Assembly: GCF_028595325.1 (NCBI RefSeq)
Contig: NZ_JAQQXR010000006.1
Location: 124,001-188,000 of the forward strand
Source: Janthinobacterium fluminis
GTDB lineage: Bacteria > Pseudomonadota > Gammaproteobacteria > Burkholderiales > Burkholderiaceae_D
DNA length: 64,000 bases
Direction of reading: 5' to 3'
In this document: positions 56,959-64,000 of the stretch, piece after piece
How positions within the stretch are numbered: position 1 is the stretch's first letter
Layout of the letters: the number at the start of each line of letters is the position of its first letter
Made by a program: the position numbers and the translations under genes
Notes under the pieces: generated by a model
The model's database searches: none
Told to the model about the DNA's origin: nothing
What the model saw: the letters and a program-made list of their open reading frames with translations, nothing else

Positions 56959-57843
56959 TTATGATTGTACGCCACGCAAGGCGGCGATGCGCTCTTCCAG
57001 CGGCGGATGGGTGGCGAACAGGGCCGCCCAGCCGCCCTGGCCGCCGGCGATGCCGAGCGCCGCCATCGACTGCGGCAGGGCGCCGGGCGCGACGCCGCCC
57101 AGGCGCGCCAGCGCGTGCATCATCGGCACCGGGCTGCCCAGGTATTTGGCCGAGCCGGCGTCGGCGCGGAACTCGCGCTGGCGCGAAAACCAGGCGACGA
57201 TCAGCGAGGCGAGGATGCCGAACAGCACTTCGCAAACCATCACCGTGATGCTGTAGCCGATGCCGGGGCCGCGCTGCTCGCCATTATTGCGCAGCAAGAC
57301 CTTGTCGACGAAGAAGCCGACGACGCGGGCCAGGAACACGACGAAGGTGTTGACGACGCCCTGGATCAGCGTCAGCGTCACCATGTCGCCGTTGGCGACG
57401 TGGGCGATTTCATGGCCCAGCACGGCCTCGACCTCGTCGCGGTTCATGCTTTGCAACAAGCCGGTGGACACGGCCACCAGCGCCGCATTCTTGAACGCGC
57501 CGGTGGCGAAGGCGTTCGGCTCGCCCTCGTAGATGGCGACCTCGGGCATGGCAATGCCGGCCCGCCCGGCCAGCGCGCCCACGGTGGCCAGCAGCCACTG
57601 CTCGGTCGGCGACGCGGGCTGCCCGATGACGCGGGCGCCGGTCGACCACTTCGCCATCGGCTTGCTGATCAACAGAGAAAAAATCGCCCCCGTGAAACCG
57701 ACGACGAGGGAAAACGTCATCAGGCTGCCCAGGTCCAGGCCGCCGCCGTAGGGCTGGCGGCCGACGCCGAGCACGGTCAGCACGATAGACAACACCAGCA
57801 TCACGGCCAGGTTGGTAAGAATAAACAGAACGACGCGTTTCAT
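56959..57843 (-). CDS. htpX: Zinc metalloprotease HtpX
   Basis: 294 residues: two N-terminal membrane helices, M48 catalytic motif HEIAH in [13 protein letters not shown], two more helices, and the second Glu in [12 protein letters not shown]. Membrane-protein quality control together with FtsH. It is inserted between the PHP nuclease and yciO genes, with 99 and 45 bp gaps, and may have its own promoter. Confidence 0.95.
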   Translation of the reverse strand: MKRVVLFILTNLAVMLVLSIVLTVLGVGRQPYGGGLDLGSLMTFSLVVGFTGAIFSLLISKPMAKWSTGARVIGQPASPTEQWLLATVGALAGRAGIAMPEVAIYEGEPNAFATGAFKNAALVAVSTGLLQSMNRDEVEAVLGHEIAHVANGDMVTLTLIQGVVNTFVVFLARVVGFFVDKVLLRNNGEQRGPGIGYSITVMVCEVLFGILASLIVAWFSRQREFRADAGSAKYLGSPVPMMHALARLGGVAPGALPQSMAALGIAGGQGGWAALFATHPPLEERIAALRGVQS

Positions 57844-57942
57844 GGCTGGGCTCTCCGGGCTTGATTGCCGAAATTATAATGGCATGCGCATAAAGTAGGC
57901 GCGCCGGCGCGAAAAACAAGGCCGCGCCGGCGCGCGGCGGCC

Positions 57943-58776
57943 TTAAAACCAGTCGTGCCAGATCGGCGTCACGTGGGACGGCAGCGGCGGCAGCAGCGCG
58001 AAATCCACGCGCGCCTCGCCCGGCGCGTGGAAATCCGTGCCGCGCGAGGCGAGAAAGCCGTAGTCGTTGGCCAGCCGCGCGTACTCGGGATACTGGTCGC
58101 GGCTGTGGCTGCCCGTGACGACCTCGATGGCGACGCCGCCCAGCTGCTTGAACTCGTCGAACAGCGCGCCCTGGGCCGTGTCGCTGAAACGGTAGCGGCC
58201 CGGGTGGGCGATGACGGCCAGGCCGCCGGCGCCGCGGATCCAGCCGACGGCGTCGGCCAGCGTGGCCCAGCGGTGCGCCACATAGCCCGGCTTGCCCTCG
58301 GACAGGTACTTGCGGAACACCTCGGGAATATTCGCGCACTTGCCGCACTCGACAATATAGCGGGCGAAATGCGTGCGCGACATCAGATCGGGATTGCCGA
58401 CGAAGCGCAGCGCGCCCTCGTAGGCGCCGGGAATGCCGGCCAGGGCCAGCTGGGCGGCGATCTCGCGCCCGCGCGCGTCGCGGCCGGCGCGCGTGCGGGC
58501 CAGGCCCTGCACCAGCGCGGCGTTGGCCTCGTCGATCTGCAGGCCGACGATATGCACGGTCTCGCCGGCCCAGGTGATGGAAATCTCGACGCCGGCGACG
58601 AAACGCATGCCCAGCCCGGCGGCGGCGGCGCGGGCGGCGGCCACGCCGGACACCTCGTCATGGTCGGTCAAGGCCCAGACGTCGACGCCGGCCCGGTGCG
58701 CGTAAGCGGCCACGGCGGCTGGCGCCAGCACCCCGTCGGAAATAGTGGAATGGCAATGAAGATCAACATTAAGCAT
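57943..58776 (-). CDS. PHP-domain 5'-3' exoribonuclease / 3',5'-pAp phosphatase (RNase AM-like)
   Basis: 277 residues with PHP metal motifs DLHCHSTISDG at the N-terminus, TDHDE, HPGRY and GTDFHAPG. Relatives in E. coli (YciV/TrpH, RNase AM) trim the 5' ends of 5S and other rRNAs and hydrolyse pAp. ATG at 58776 gives the canonical start MLNVDLHCHS; upstream extension is spurious. No ribosome site is apparent. Confidence 0.88.
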   Translation of the reverse strand: MLNVDLHCHSTISDGVLAPAAVAAYAHRAGVDVWALTDHDEVSGVAAARAAAAGLGMRFVAGVEISITWAGETVHIVGLQIDEANAALVQGLARTRAGRDARGREIAAQLALAGIPGAYEGALRFVGNPDLMSRTHFARYIVECGKCANIPEVFRKYLSEGKPGYVAHRWATLADAVGWIRGAGGLAVIAHPGRYRFSDTAQGALFDEFKQLGGVAIEVVTGSHSRDQYPEYARLANDYGFLASRGTDFHAPGEARVDFALLPPLPSHVTPIWHDWF

Positions 58777-58904
58777 ACAAACACACGGCCTTGCGCCAGC
58801 GAAACGGGGAAAACCCCATTGTACGCTGCTTGCCAACAGCCGGGGACGGAGCGCGGTTTTCGGCAAACCGCGCCCGGAAATCGCGGTCCGCCCCCGGCGC
58901 CGCC

Positions 58905-59786
58905 TCAGCCGAGAAACTCCTCGATCATCCGCGCCAGCGCCTCCGGCTGGTCGTGGTGCAGCATATGGCCGGCGTCGGCCATCATCTTCGTCGTCACATC
59001 CTTCAGGAAGCCGAGGCGGCGGTCGATCTCGACGCGCGCCTGCGGCTTCGGCCCCATCCACAACCACATATTCGTGTCGTCCGCCTCGACCCACAGCACG
59101 GGCGCCGTGATCGCGCTCCAGCAGGCCATGAAATCCTCGACATGATAAGGCAGGGGGCTGGCGTGCTTATGCAGCGGATCGCCGAGAATCTCCCACTGGC
59201 CGTCGGCGTTTTGCGCGGCCCAGTGGCGGGACAGGAAATCGGCGCGCGCGTCGGACAGGCGCGGATTGGTCTTTTGCAGGCGCGCGGCGACGGCCTGACG
59301 GTCCGGATAGGGATGCATCACGGCCGGCGCGAGCAACTCGTCGAGCCACTTCGCATAGCGCCCCGGCGCCTGCTCGGGCCGGCTGGCGGGCAAGCCGAAG
59401 CCCTCCAGATTGATCAACTTGCGGATGCGCTGCGGGCGGGCGCCGGCGTAAATGCCGACGACATTGCCGCCCATGCTATGGCCGAGCAGATTGACGGCCT
59501 CGTCGGGCGCATAATGGCGCAAGATGGCGTCGAGATCGGCGACATAGTCGGGAAACCAGTAAGTATCCGCCTGCGTCCGCGCGCTCAAGCCGAAGCCGCG
59601 CCAATCGGGCGCGATCACATGCCAGTCGCCCTGCAGCGCATCGACGACGAACTGGAACGACGCCGACACATCCATCCAGCCATGCACCATAAACAACTTC
59701 GGCGCGCCCTCCCTGCCCCAATGGCGGACATGGGTGCGCACACCGCGCACGGGGATAAACTCTGAGCGAGACTGCAACATAATCAT
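58905..59786 (-). CDS. Alpha/beta-fold hydrolase
   Basis: 293 residues. Core motifs: oxyanion loop FMVHGWMD, nucleophile Ser in LLGHSMGGN, and His in ADAGHMLHHDQ. Cytoplasmic (no signal). Close to haloalkane dehalogenase/epoxide hydrolase-type families, but the substrate is unknown. ATG at 59786 or 59780, with AAGGTGGA just before; the former is listed. First gene of the leftward housekeeping run and flanked by the 75-bp palindrome. Confidence 0.88.
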   Translation of the reverse strand: MIMLQSRSEFIPVRGVRTHVRHWGREGAPKLFMVHGWMDVSASFQFVVDALQGDWHVIAPDWRGFGLSARTQADTYWFPDYVADLDAILRHYAPDEAVNLLGHSMGGNVVGIYAGARPQRIRKLINLEGFGLPASRPEQAPGRYAKWLDELLAPAVMHPYPDRQAVAARLQKTNPRLSDARADFLSRHWAAQNADGQWEILGDPLHKHASPLPYHVEDFMACWSAITAPVLWVEADDTNMWLWMGPKPQARVEIDRRLGFLKDVTTKMMADAGHMLHHDQPEALARMIEEFLG

Positions 59787-59873
59787 TCCACCTTGAAAGT
59801 AAGTGCCCCGCCACCATTTACCACTGGCAACATGGCCAAGAAAAAAGCACGGCCGTTCCATTGTAACGCATTA

Positions 59874-59948
59874 CAACAATGGGGTCAGGTCTAGACATGG
59901 CGGTTTTCCACGCCGAAACCGCCATGTCTAGACCTGACCCCATTGTTG
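59874..59948. repeat. 33-bp perfect inverted repeat with 9-bp loop
   Basis: Positions 59874-59906 and 59916-59948 are exact reverse complements. Each arm contains the smaller palindrome GTCTAGAC. It lies between the divergent hydrolase and gamma-carbonic anhydrase genes and lacks a T run, so it is not a terminator. It looks like a repetitive extragenic palindrome or a tiny mobile element; only one copy is in the window. Confidence 0.9.
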
Positions 59949-60012
59949 GTGGGCGGAAAGTGCCGGCGAGGGCGTAAAATAGCGCGATTCCAACGCTTTT
60001 TCCGGGCCGCTT

Positions 60013-60537
60013 ATGACTATCTACCAATTCGGCGAGCACGCGCCGCAGATCGCCGCCTCCGCTTTCGTCGCCGATTCCGCCGCCATCATCGGCAAGGTCA
60101 GCATCGCCGCCAACGCCTCGGTCTGGTTCGGTGCGACCTTGCGCGGCGATAATGAGCGTATCAGCATTGGCGAGAATAGCAATGTGCAGGAGGCCGCCGT
60201 GCTGCACACGGATATGGGCTTCCCCTTGTCCCTGGGCCGCAATGTGACGGTCGGCCACCAGGCGATGTTGCATGGCTGCAGCATCGGCGACGGCGCCCTG
60301 GTCGGCATCCAGGCCGTCGTGCTGAACGGCGCCAGGATCGGCAAGGGTTGCCTGGTCGGCGCCGGCGCGCTGGTGACGGAGGGCAAGGAATTTCCGGACA
60401 ATATGCTGATCATCGGCTCGCCGGCGAAGGCCGTGCGGCCCTTGACGGAAGACGAGATCCTGCGTTTGCAGGGCAGCGCCAGCAGTTATGTGCAGCGCGC
60501 CCAGCTGTTTAAGACGCAACTTACTAAGATTGGATAA
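60013..60537 (+). CDS. Gamma-carbonic anhydrase family protein
   Basis: 174 residues of left-handed beta-helix hexapeptide repeats. Zinc histidines are in [18 protein letters not shown]. The family includes active carbonic anhydrases and acyl-carnitine-like CaiE/YrdA proteins; active-site Gln/Glu are not certain. TAAAAT near 59976 fits as -10. It is 6 bp before hslO. Confidence 0.88.
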   Translation: MTIYQFGEHAPQIAASAFVADSAAIIGKVSIAANASVWFGATLRGDNERISIGENSNVQEAAVLHTDMGFPLSLGRNVTVGHQAMLHGCSIGDGALVGIQAVVLNGARIGKGCLVGAGALVTEGKEFPDNMLIIGSPAKAVRPLTEDEILRLQGSASSYVQRAQLFKTQLTKIG

Positions 60538-60543
60538 GACACA

Positions 60544-61497
60544 ATGACGACAGACGCCAACAAAGACACGCTGCAAAAATTTATTTTCGATAATGCCGCC
60601 GTGCGCGGCGAGTTCATCGACATTTCCGCCACGTGGCGCGAGGTGTTGTCGCACAATAAGTATCCGCCGGCCGTGCAAGCGGTGCTCGGCGAGATGGTGG
60701 CCGCCGCGGCCTTGCTGTCGGCCAACCTGAAGTTCAACGGTTCCATCATCATGCAGATCCACGGCGACGGCCCGGTGCGCCTGATGGTCGTCGAGTGCGA
60801 CGCCGAGCTGCGCCTGCGCGCCACCGCCAAGCTCGATCCGAAGGCGCGCATCGGCGCCGACGCGACGCTGCAAGACCTGCTCAATGAGAACGGCCGCGGC
60901 CGCTTCATCATCACCCTGGACCCGCTCGACAAGATGCCGGGCCAGCAACCCTACCAGGGCATCGTGCCCCTGGACGGCGACGACTTGTCGACGGTCATCG
61001 AGAATTACATGTTGCGTTCGGAGCAGCTCGACACCAAGCTGTGGCTGGCCACGGACGACACGACCGCGCGCGGCCTGCTGCTGCAAAAACTGCCCCACCA
61101 CGGCGGCAAGGCCGAGGCCGTGCCGCTGTCGGAGGAGGATGCGCTGGAAACCTGGCACCGCGCCGTGATGCTGGCGTCCACGCTGAAGCAGGAGGAAATG
61201 CTGGCCACCGACATCGACACCCTGCTGCAGCGCCTGTTCTGGGAGGAAACCATCCGCGTCTTCGAGCCCACCCACCCGAGCTTCCATTGCAGTTGCACGC
61301 GCGAAAAGGTCGGCAATATGCTCAAGCTGCTGGGCCAGGAAGAGGTCGACGGCACACTGGCCGAGTTCGGCGAAGTGAGCGTCAACTGCGACTTCTGCGG
61401 CCAGCATTATGCCTTCGACAAGGTCGATTGCGCGCAATTGTTCGTCACCGACGCGCCGGCCGAGGCGCTGCTCCCCGCCAGCACCATCAAGCACTGA
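60544..61497 (+). CDS. hslO: Redox-regulated chaperone Hsp33
   Basis: 317 residues. N-terminal fold FIFDNAAVRGEFIDISATW and the C-terminal redox switch, zinc-binding Cys in FHCSCTREK and CDFCGQHY. Oxidation releases zinc and activates the chaperone under oxidative plus heat stress. It lies 6 bp after the gamma-carbonic anhydrase gene in one operon. Confidence 0.96.
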   Translation: MTTDANKDTLQKFIFDNAAVRGEFIDISATWREVLSHNKYPPAVQAVLGEMVAAAALLSANLKFNGSIIMQIHGDGPVRLMVVECDAELRLRATAKLDPKARIGADATLQDLLNENGRGRFIITLDPLDKMPGQQPYQGIVPLDGDDLSTVIENYMLRSEQLDTKLWLATDDTTARGLLLQKLPHHGGKAEAVPLSEEDALETWHRAVMLASTLKQEEMLATDIDTLLQRLFWEETIRVFEPTHPSFHCSCTREKVGNMLKLLGQEEVDGTLAEFGEVSVNCDFCGQHYAFDKVDCAQLFVTDAPAEALLPASTIKH

Positions 61498-61500
61498 TCC

Positions 61501-61527
61501 CCCCGCCCCGTCCGTCCGCGGGCGGGG
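61501..61527 (+). terminator. GC-rich hairpin after hslO
   Basis: CCCCGCCC (61501-61508) pairs with GGGCGGGG (61520-61527). A T-rich stretch begins only 12 bases later, so it is a weak intrinsic terminator candidate. Confidence 0.35.
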
Positions 61528-61632
61528 CCGCCGCCGCATTTCTTTTCATTTCGTCATCAAGCCGTCACACAAGCTGTTTACGCTGCGCAGCGTCGCACCG
61601 TCCCCCCATTGTGTTTTTCTACAGGCTGACCG

Positions 61633-64000
61633 ATGAACAAGAAACTGCTGCCGGCGTCGCGCCGCACCTCCTCCCTCGCCGCCGCCACCGTGTGCGCGGC
61701 CGCGCTGGCCGGCCCCGCGCCGGCGCAGACGGTGGCGGCCGCCGCCGTCGCGTCGGCGGCGGCCGAAATGGCCGCGCCCGCCGGCGCCGCCGCCGCGCCG
61801 ATCGCCGTCGTCGAGATCCAGTCGCGCAAGACGCGCTCCTCGGTGGCCCTGAGCAAGAGCGAAATCGAGAAAATCCTGCCCGGCACCAATCCGCTGAAAG
61901 CCCTGCAAACCCTGCCCGGCGTCAGCTTCCAGACGGCCGACCCGTGGGGCAACAACGAGCAAAACCTGTCGCTGTTCGTGCACGGCTTCAGCGGCCAGCA
62001 ACTGGGTTACACGATGGATGGCGTGCCGCTGGGCGACCAGCAATACGGCAACTACAACGGCCTGTCGCCGCAGCGCGCCGTCATCAGCGAAAACGTCCGC
62101 AGCGTCGTGCTGTCGTCGGGCGCCGGCGACCTGGCGACGGCCTCGACGAGCAATCTGGGCGGCACCATCGAAACCTTTTCCAGCGAGCCGCTGGCCAGGC
62201 GCAACGTGAACCTGCAGCAAACCGTCGGCAGCCACGCGACCAGCCGCACCTTCGTGCGCGTCGACACCGGCGATTTCGGCGACGGCAACACGGCCTACCT
62301 GTCGGCGCTGCACCACAAGGCGCGCGCCTGGGACTTCGACGGCAAGCAGGGCGGCGACCAGGTCAACGCCAAGCTCGTCAACAAGAGCGCGGCCGGCAAG
62401 CTGACGCTGTTCTTCAACTACTCCGACAAGATCGAGCCGAACGAGGACAGCACCGTGCGCGTGGCCGGCGACAGCAACGCGCCCTACACCCGGCCCTTCC
62501 TCTACCCCAACTTCGACGCGGCCCTGCAATACCTGTCGCCGACGGGCGCCACGCCGGCCGCCGACGGCAGCAACTACCGCAACTACTACAGCGACGCCCA
62601 GCGCACCGACTACCTGGGTTATGCCAAGTTCGACGCCACGCTGAGCGACACGCTGAGCTGGTCGAACCAGATCTATTACCACCACGACGACGGCGTCGGC
62701 GTCGTCGCCGGCCCGATCGGCGTGGCCGGCCTGCCGGCCCTGTTCGGCGTCTACTATCCGAAGCAAAACCTGAAGCAGGTGTTCGGCAACTCCGGCTACG
62801 CCGTGCGCACGACGGAATACGAGATCCGCCGCGGCGGCCTGCTGTCGACCCTGCGCAAGGAGCTCGGCGCGCACCAGATCGAGCTCGGCGTCTGGCTGGA
62901 ACGCAACCGCTCCTCGGCCTACCGCCGCTGGTACGCGCTGGACGTCAAGCAGCCGAGCTCGCCCTACGACCGCCCGGCCCATCCCCTCATCACCCAGTAC
63001 GGCAGCGAAATCGACAACAAGGTCGTGCAGTTGCACCTGCAGGACGAGTGGAAGATCAGCCCGGAACTCGCGCTGCAAGCCGGCTTCAAGTCGAGCCTGC
63101 AGTTTGCCGAGGGGCGCTTCCCCGTGCAGCCGGCCAAGGGCGCTATCGCCAACGGCTCGACGGCCCTGCCGGTGGGCGAGATCATCACGAAGAAATGGTT
63201 CCTGCCGCAAGTGGGCGCGCGCTGGGATGTCACGCCGCAAGACCAGGTCTACCTGAACATCCAAAAGAACCTGCGCCAGTTCGTCACCTACGGCGGCGGC
63301 GGCGCCTCGCCCTGGAGCCTGGCCAGCCAGGCCGCCTTCGACCTGTTCAAGGCCGAGGCCAAACCGGAAACCTCGCTCACCTATGAAATCGGCGTGCGCG
63401 GCAACCACCGGCTCGACTTCGGCCCAGTCACGGCCATCGACGGCCAGATCAACCTCTACCACGTCGACTTCAGCAACCGCCTGCTGCAGATCAGCCCGAC
63501 CCCGGTGATCCTCTCCATCATCGGCGGCAACCCGGTGCTGGCCAACGTCGGCAGCGTGCGCACCGACGGCATCGACATCGCCGGCACGCTGCACTTCGGG
63601 CGCCGCTTCTCGTTCTACAATGCGCTGTCGTACAACCGTTCCCTGTATTCTGACAACTACAACAACGGCGCGGCCGTCGTGAAGACGGCCGGCAAGACCG
63701 TGCCCGGCGCGCCGGCGTGGATGAACAAATTCGCCGCCAGCGCCAATTTCAGCGGAGTCGAAGTGCAACTGATCGGAGACTATGTGGGCAAGCGCTACGC
63801 AACCTATACGAACGATCTGTCGGAACCGGCCTACTTCCTGATGAGCCTGGGCATCTCCGGCCAGCTGCCGCTGGCGGCCGGCTGGCTGAAGAACCCGCGC
63901 TGGCGCGTCAACGTCAGCAACCTGGCGAACCGCCGCGGCACCTCCAACGTCGTTGTCGGCGCGGCCGAAAAGACCTACAACACCTTCCCGATCGCCCCGC
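61633..64000 (+). CDS. TonB-dependent receptor (3' end outside the window)
   Basis: At least 789 codons, open to the window edge. Signal peptide (MNKKLLPASRRTSSLAAATVCAAALAG) followed by an Ala-rich linker, a plug domain (NPLKALQTLPGVSFQTADPWG; YTMDGVPLGDQQ; LGGTIETFSS) and a long 22-strand beta-barrel (e.g. TYEIGVRGNHRLDF, PGAPAWMNKFAAS, WRVNVSNLANRRG). No STN domain, so it is a transporter without sigma-regulator signalling. The substrate is unknown; the gene has no siderophore or vitamin neighbours in view. Little of the C-terminus appears to be missing. Confidence 0.93.
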   Translation, partial: MNKKLLPASRRTSSLAAATVCAAALAGPAPAQTVAAAAVASAAAEMAAPAGAAAAPIAVVEIQSRKTRSSVALSKSEIEKILPGTNPLKALQTLPGVSFQTADPWGNNEQNLSLFVHGFSGQQLGYTMDGVPLGDQQYGNYNGLSPQRAVISENVRSVVLSSGAGDLATASTSNLGGTIETFSSEPLARRNVNLQQTVGSHATSRTFVRVDTGDFGDGNTAYLSALHHKARAWDFDGKQGGDQVNAKLVNKSAAGKLTLFFNYSDKIEPNEDSTVRVAGDSNAPYTRPFLYPNFDAALQYLSPTGATPAADGSNYRNYYSDAQRTDYLGYAKFDATLSDTLSWSNQIYYHHDDGVGVVAGPIGVAGLPALFGVYYPKQNLKQVFGNSGYAVRTTEYEIRRGGLLSTLRKELGAHQIELGVWLERNRSSAYRRWYALDVKQPSSPYDRPAHPLITQYGSEIDNKVVQLHLQDEWKISPELALQAGFKSSLQFAEGRFPVQPAKGAIANGSTALPVGEIITKKWFLPQVGARWDVTPQDQVYLNIQKNLRQFVTYGGGGASPWSLASQAAFDLFKAEAKPETSLTYEIGVRGNHRLDFGPVTAIDGQINLYHVDFSNRLLQISPTPVILSIIGGNPVLANVGSVRTDGIDIAGTLHFGRRFSFYNALSYNRSLYSDNYNNGAAVVKTAGKTVPGAPAWMNKFAASANFSGVEVQLIGDYVGKRYATYTNDLSEPAYFLMSLGISGQLPLAAGWLKNPRWRVNVSNLANRRGTSNVVVGAAEKTYNTFPIAP

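Overview
The window is high-GC bacterial chromosome from a betaproteobacterium, most likely of the Oxalobacteraceae (Massilia / Duganella / Janthinobacterium type). The case rests on gene content and order: bamC-dapA-methyltransferase-trpS-M50 protease-yciO, a paired cyanophycin synthetase locus with its DUF1854/ABC partner genes, and a clade-I nos cluster. Because of GC-skewed codon use, almost every gene carries long spurious antisense ORFs; these were left out.

Layout. (1) 1-7.6 kb, minus strand: a GNAT acetyltransferase fragment, a 1,544-residue MASE1-CHASE-PAS hybrid kinase ending in an Hpt domain, a REC-GGDEF diguanylate cyclase and a chemoreceptor. Together they form a sensing and c-di-GMP block. 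(2) 7.8-12 kb: a divergent EamA transporter/AraC pair around an inverted repeat, a secreted DUF5602-like protein, and a tetR-map operon with an operator and promoter abutting its ATG. (3) 12-20 kb: cyanophycin module. DUF1854 and an ABC exporter with an N-terminal zinc ribbon are transcribed away from two tandem cyanophycin synthetase genes. The first synthetase has lost its Mur-ligase P-loop lysine and its C-terminus. (4) 20-25 kb: Rpn-type nuclease, a candidate small RNA, and a hydrolase-natA-natB operon. (5) 25-35 kb, minus strand: nosZ-nosR-nosD-nosF-nosY-nosL-orf218-cytochrome c-apbE, a complete nitrous oxide reductase operon in which nosZ precedes nosR. (6) 35-41 kb: DUF945 protein, indolepyruvate oxidoreductase and its divergent Lrp regulator.

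(7) 40.9-44.8 kb is the clearest accessory insertion. An orphan hcp stands divergent to a signal-less GH24 lysozyme and a secreted putative immunity protein, flanked by two imperfect copies of the 3' end of the SRAP (yedK-like) gene and its DUF3096 neighbour. Each copy carries a different deletion at a short direct repeat. No T6SS core gene is visible. (8) 45-51.5 kb: mutS and a coupled periplasmic protein, slyD/roxA, a DUF7931-like protein, and a lipoprotein that is almost entirely an Ala/Pro tail. (9) 51.6-59.8 kb, minus strand: housekeeping run hydrolase, PHP nuclease, htpX, yciO, M50 protease, trpS, methyltransferase, dapA, bamC. (10) 59.9-64 kb: a 33-bp perfect inverted repeat, gamma-carbonic anhydrase, Hsp33 and a TonB-dependent receptor cut by the window edge.

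No tRNA, rRNA, CRISPR array, insertion-sequence transposase or replication origin was recognised.
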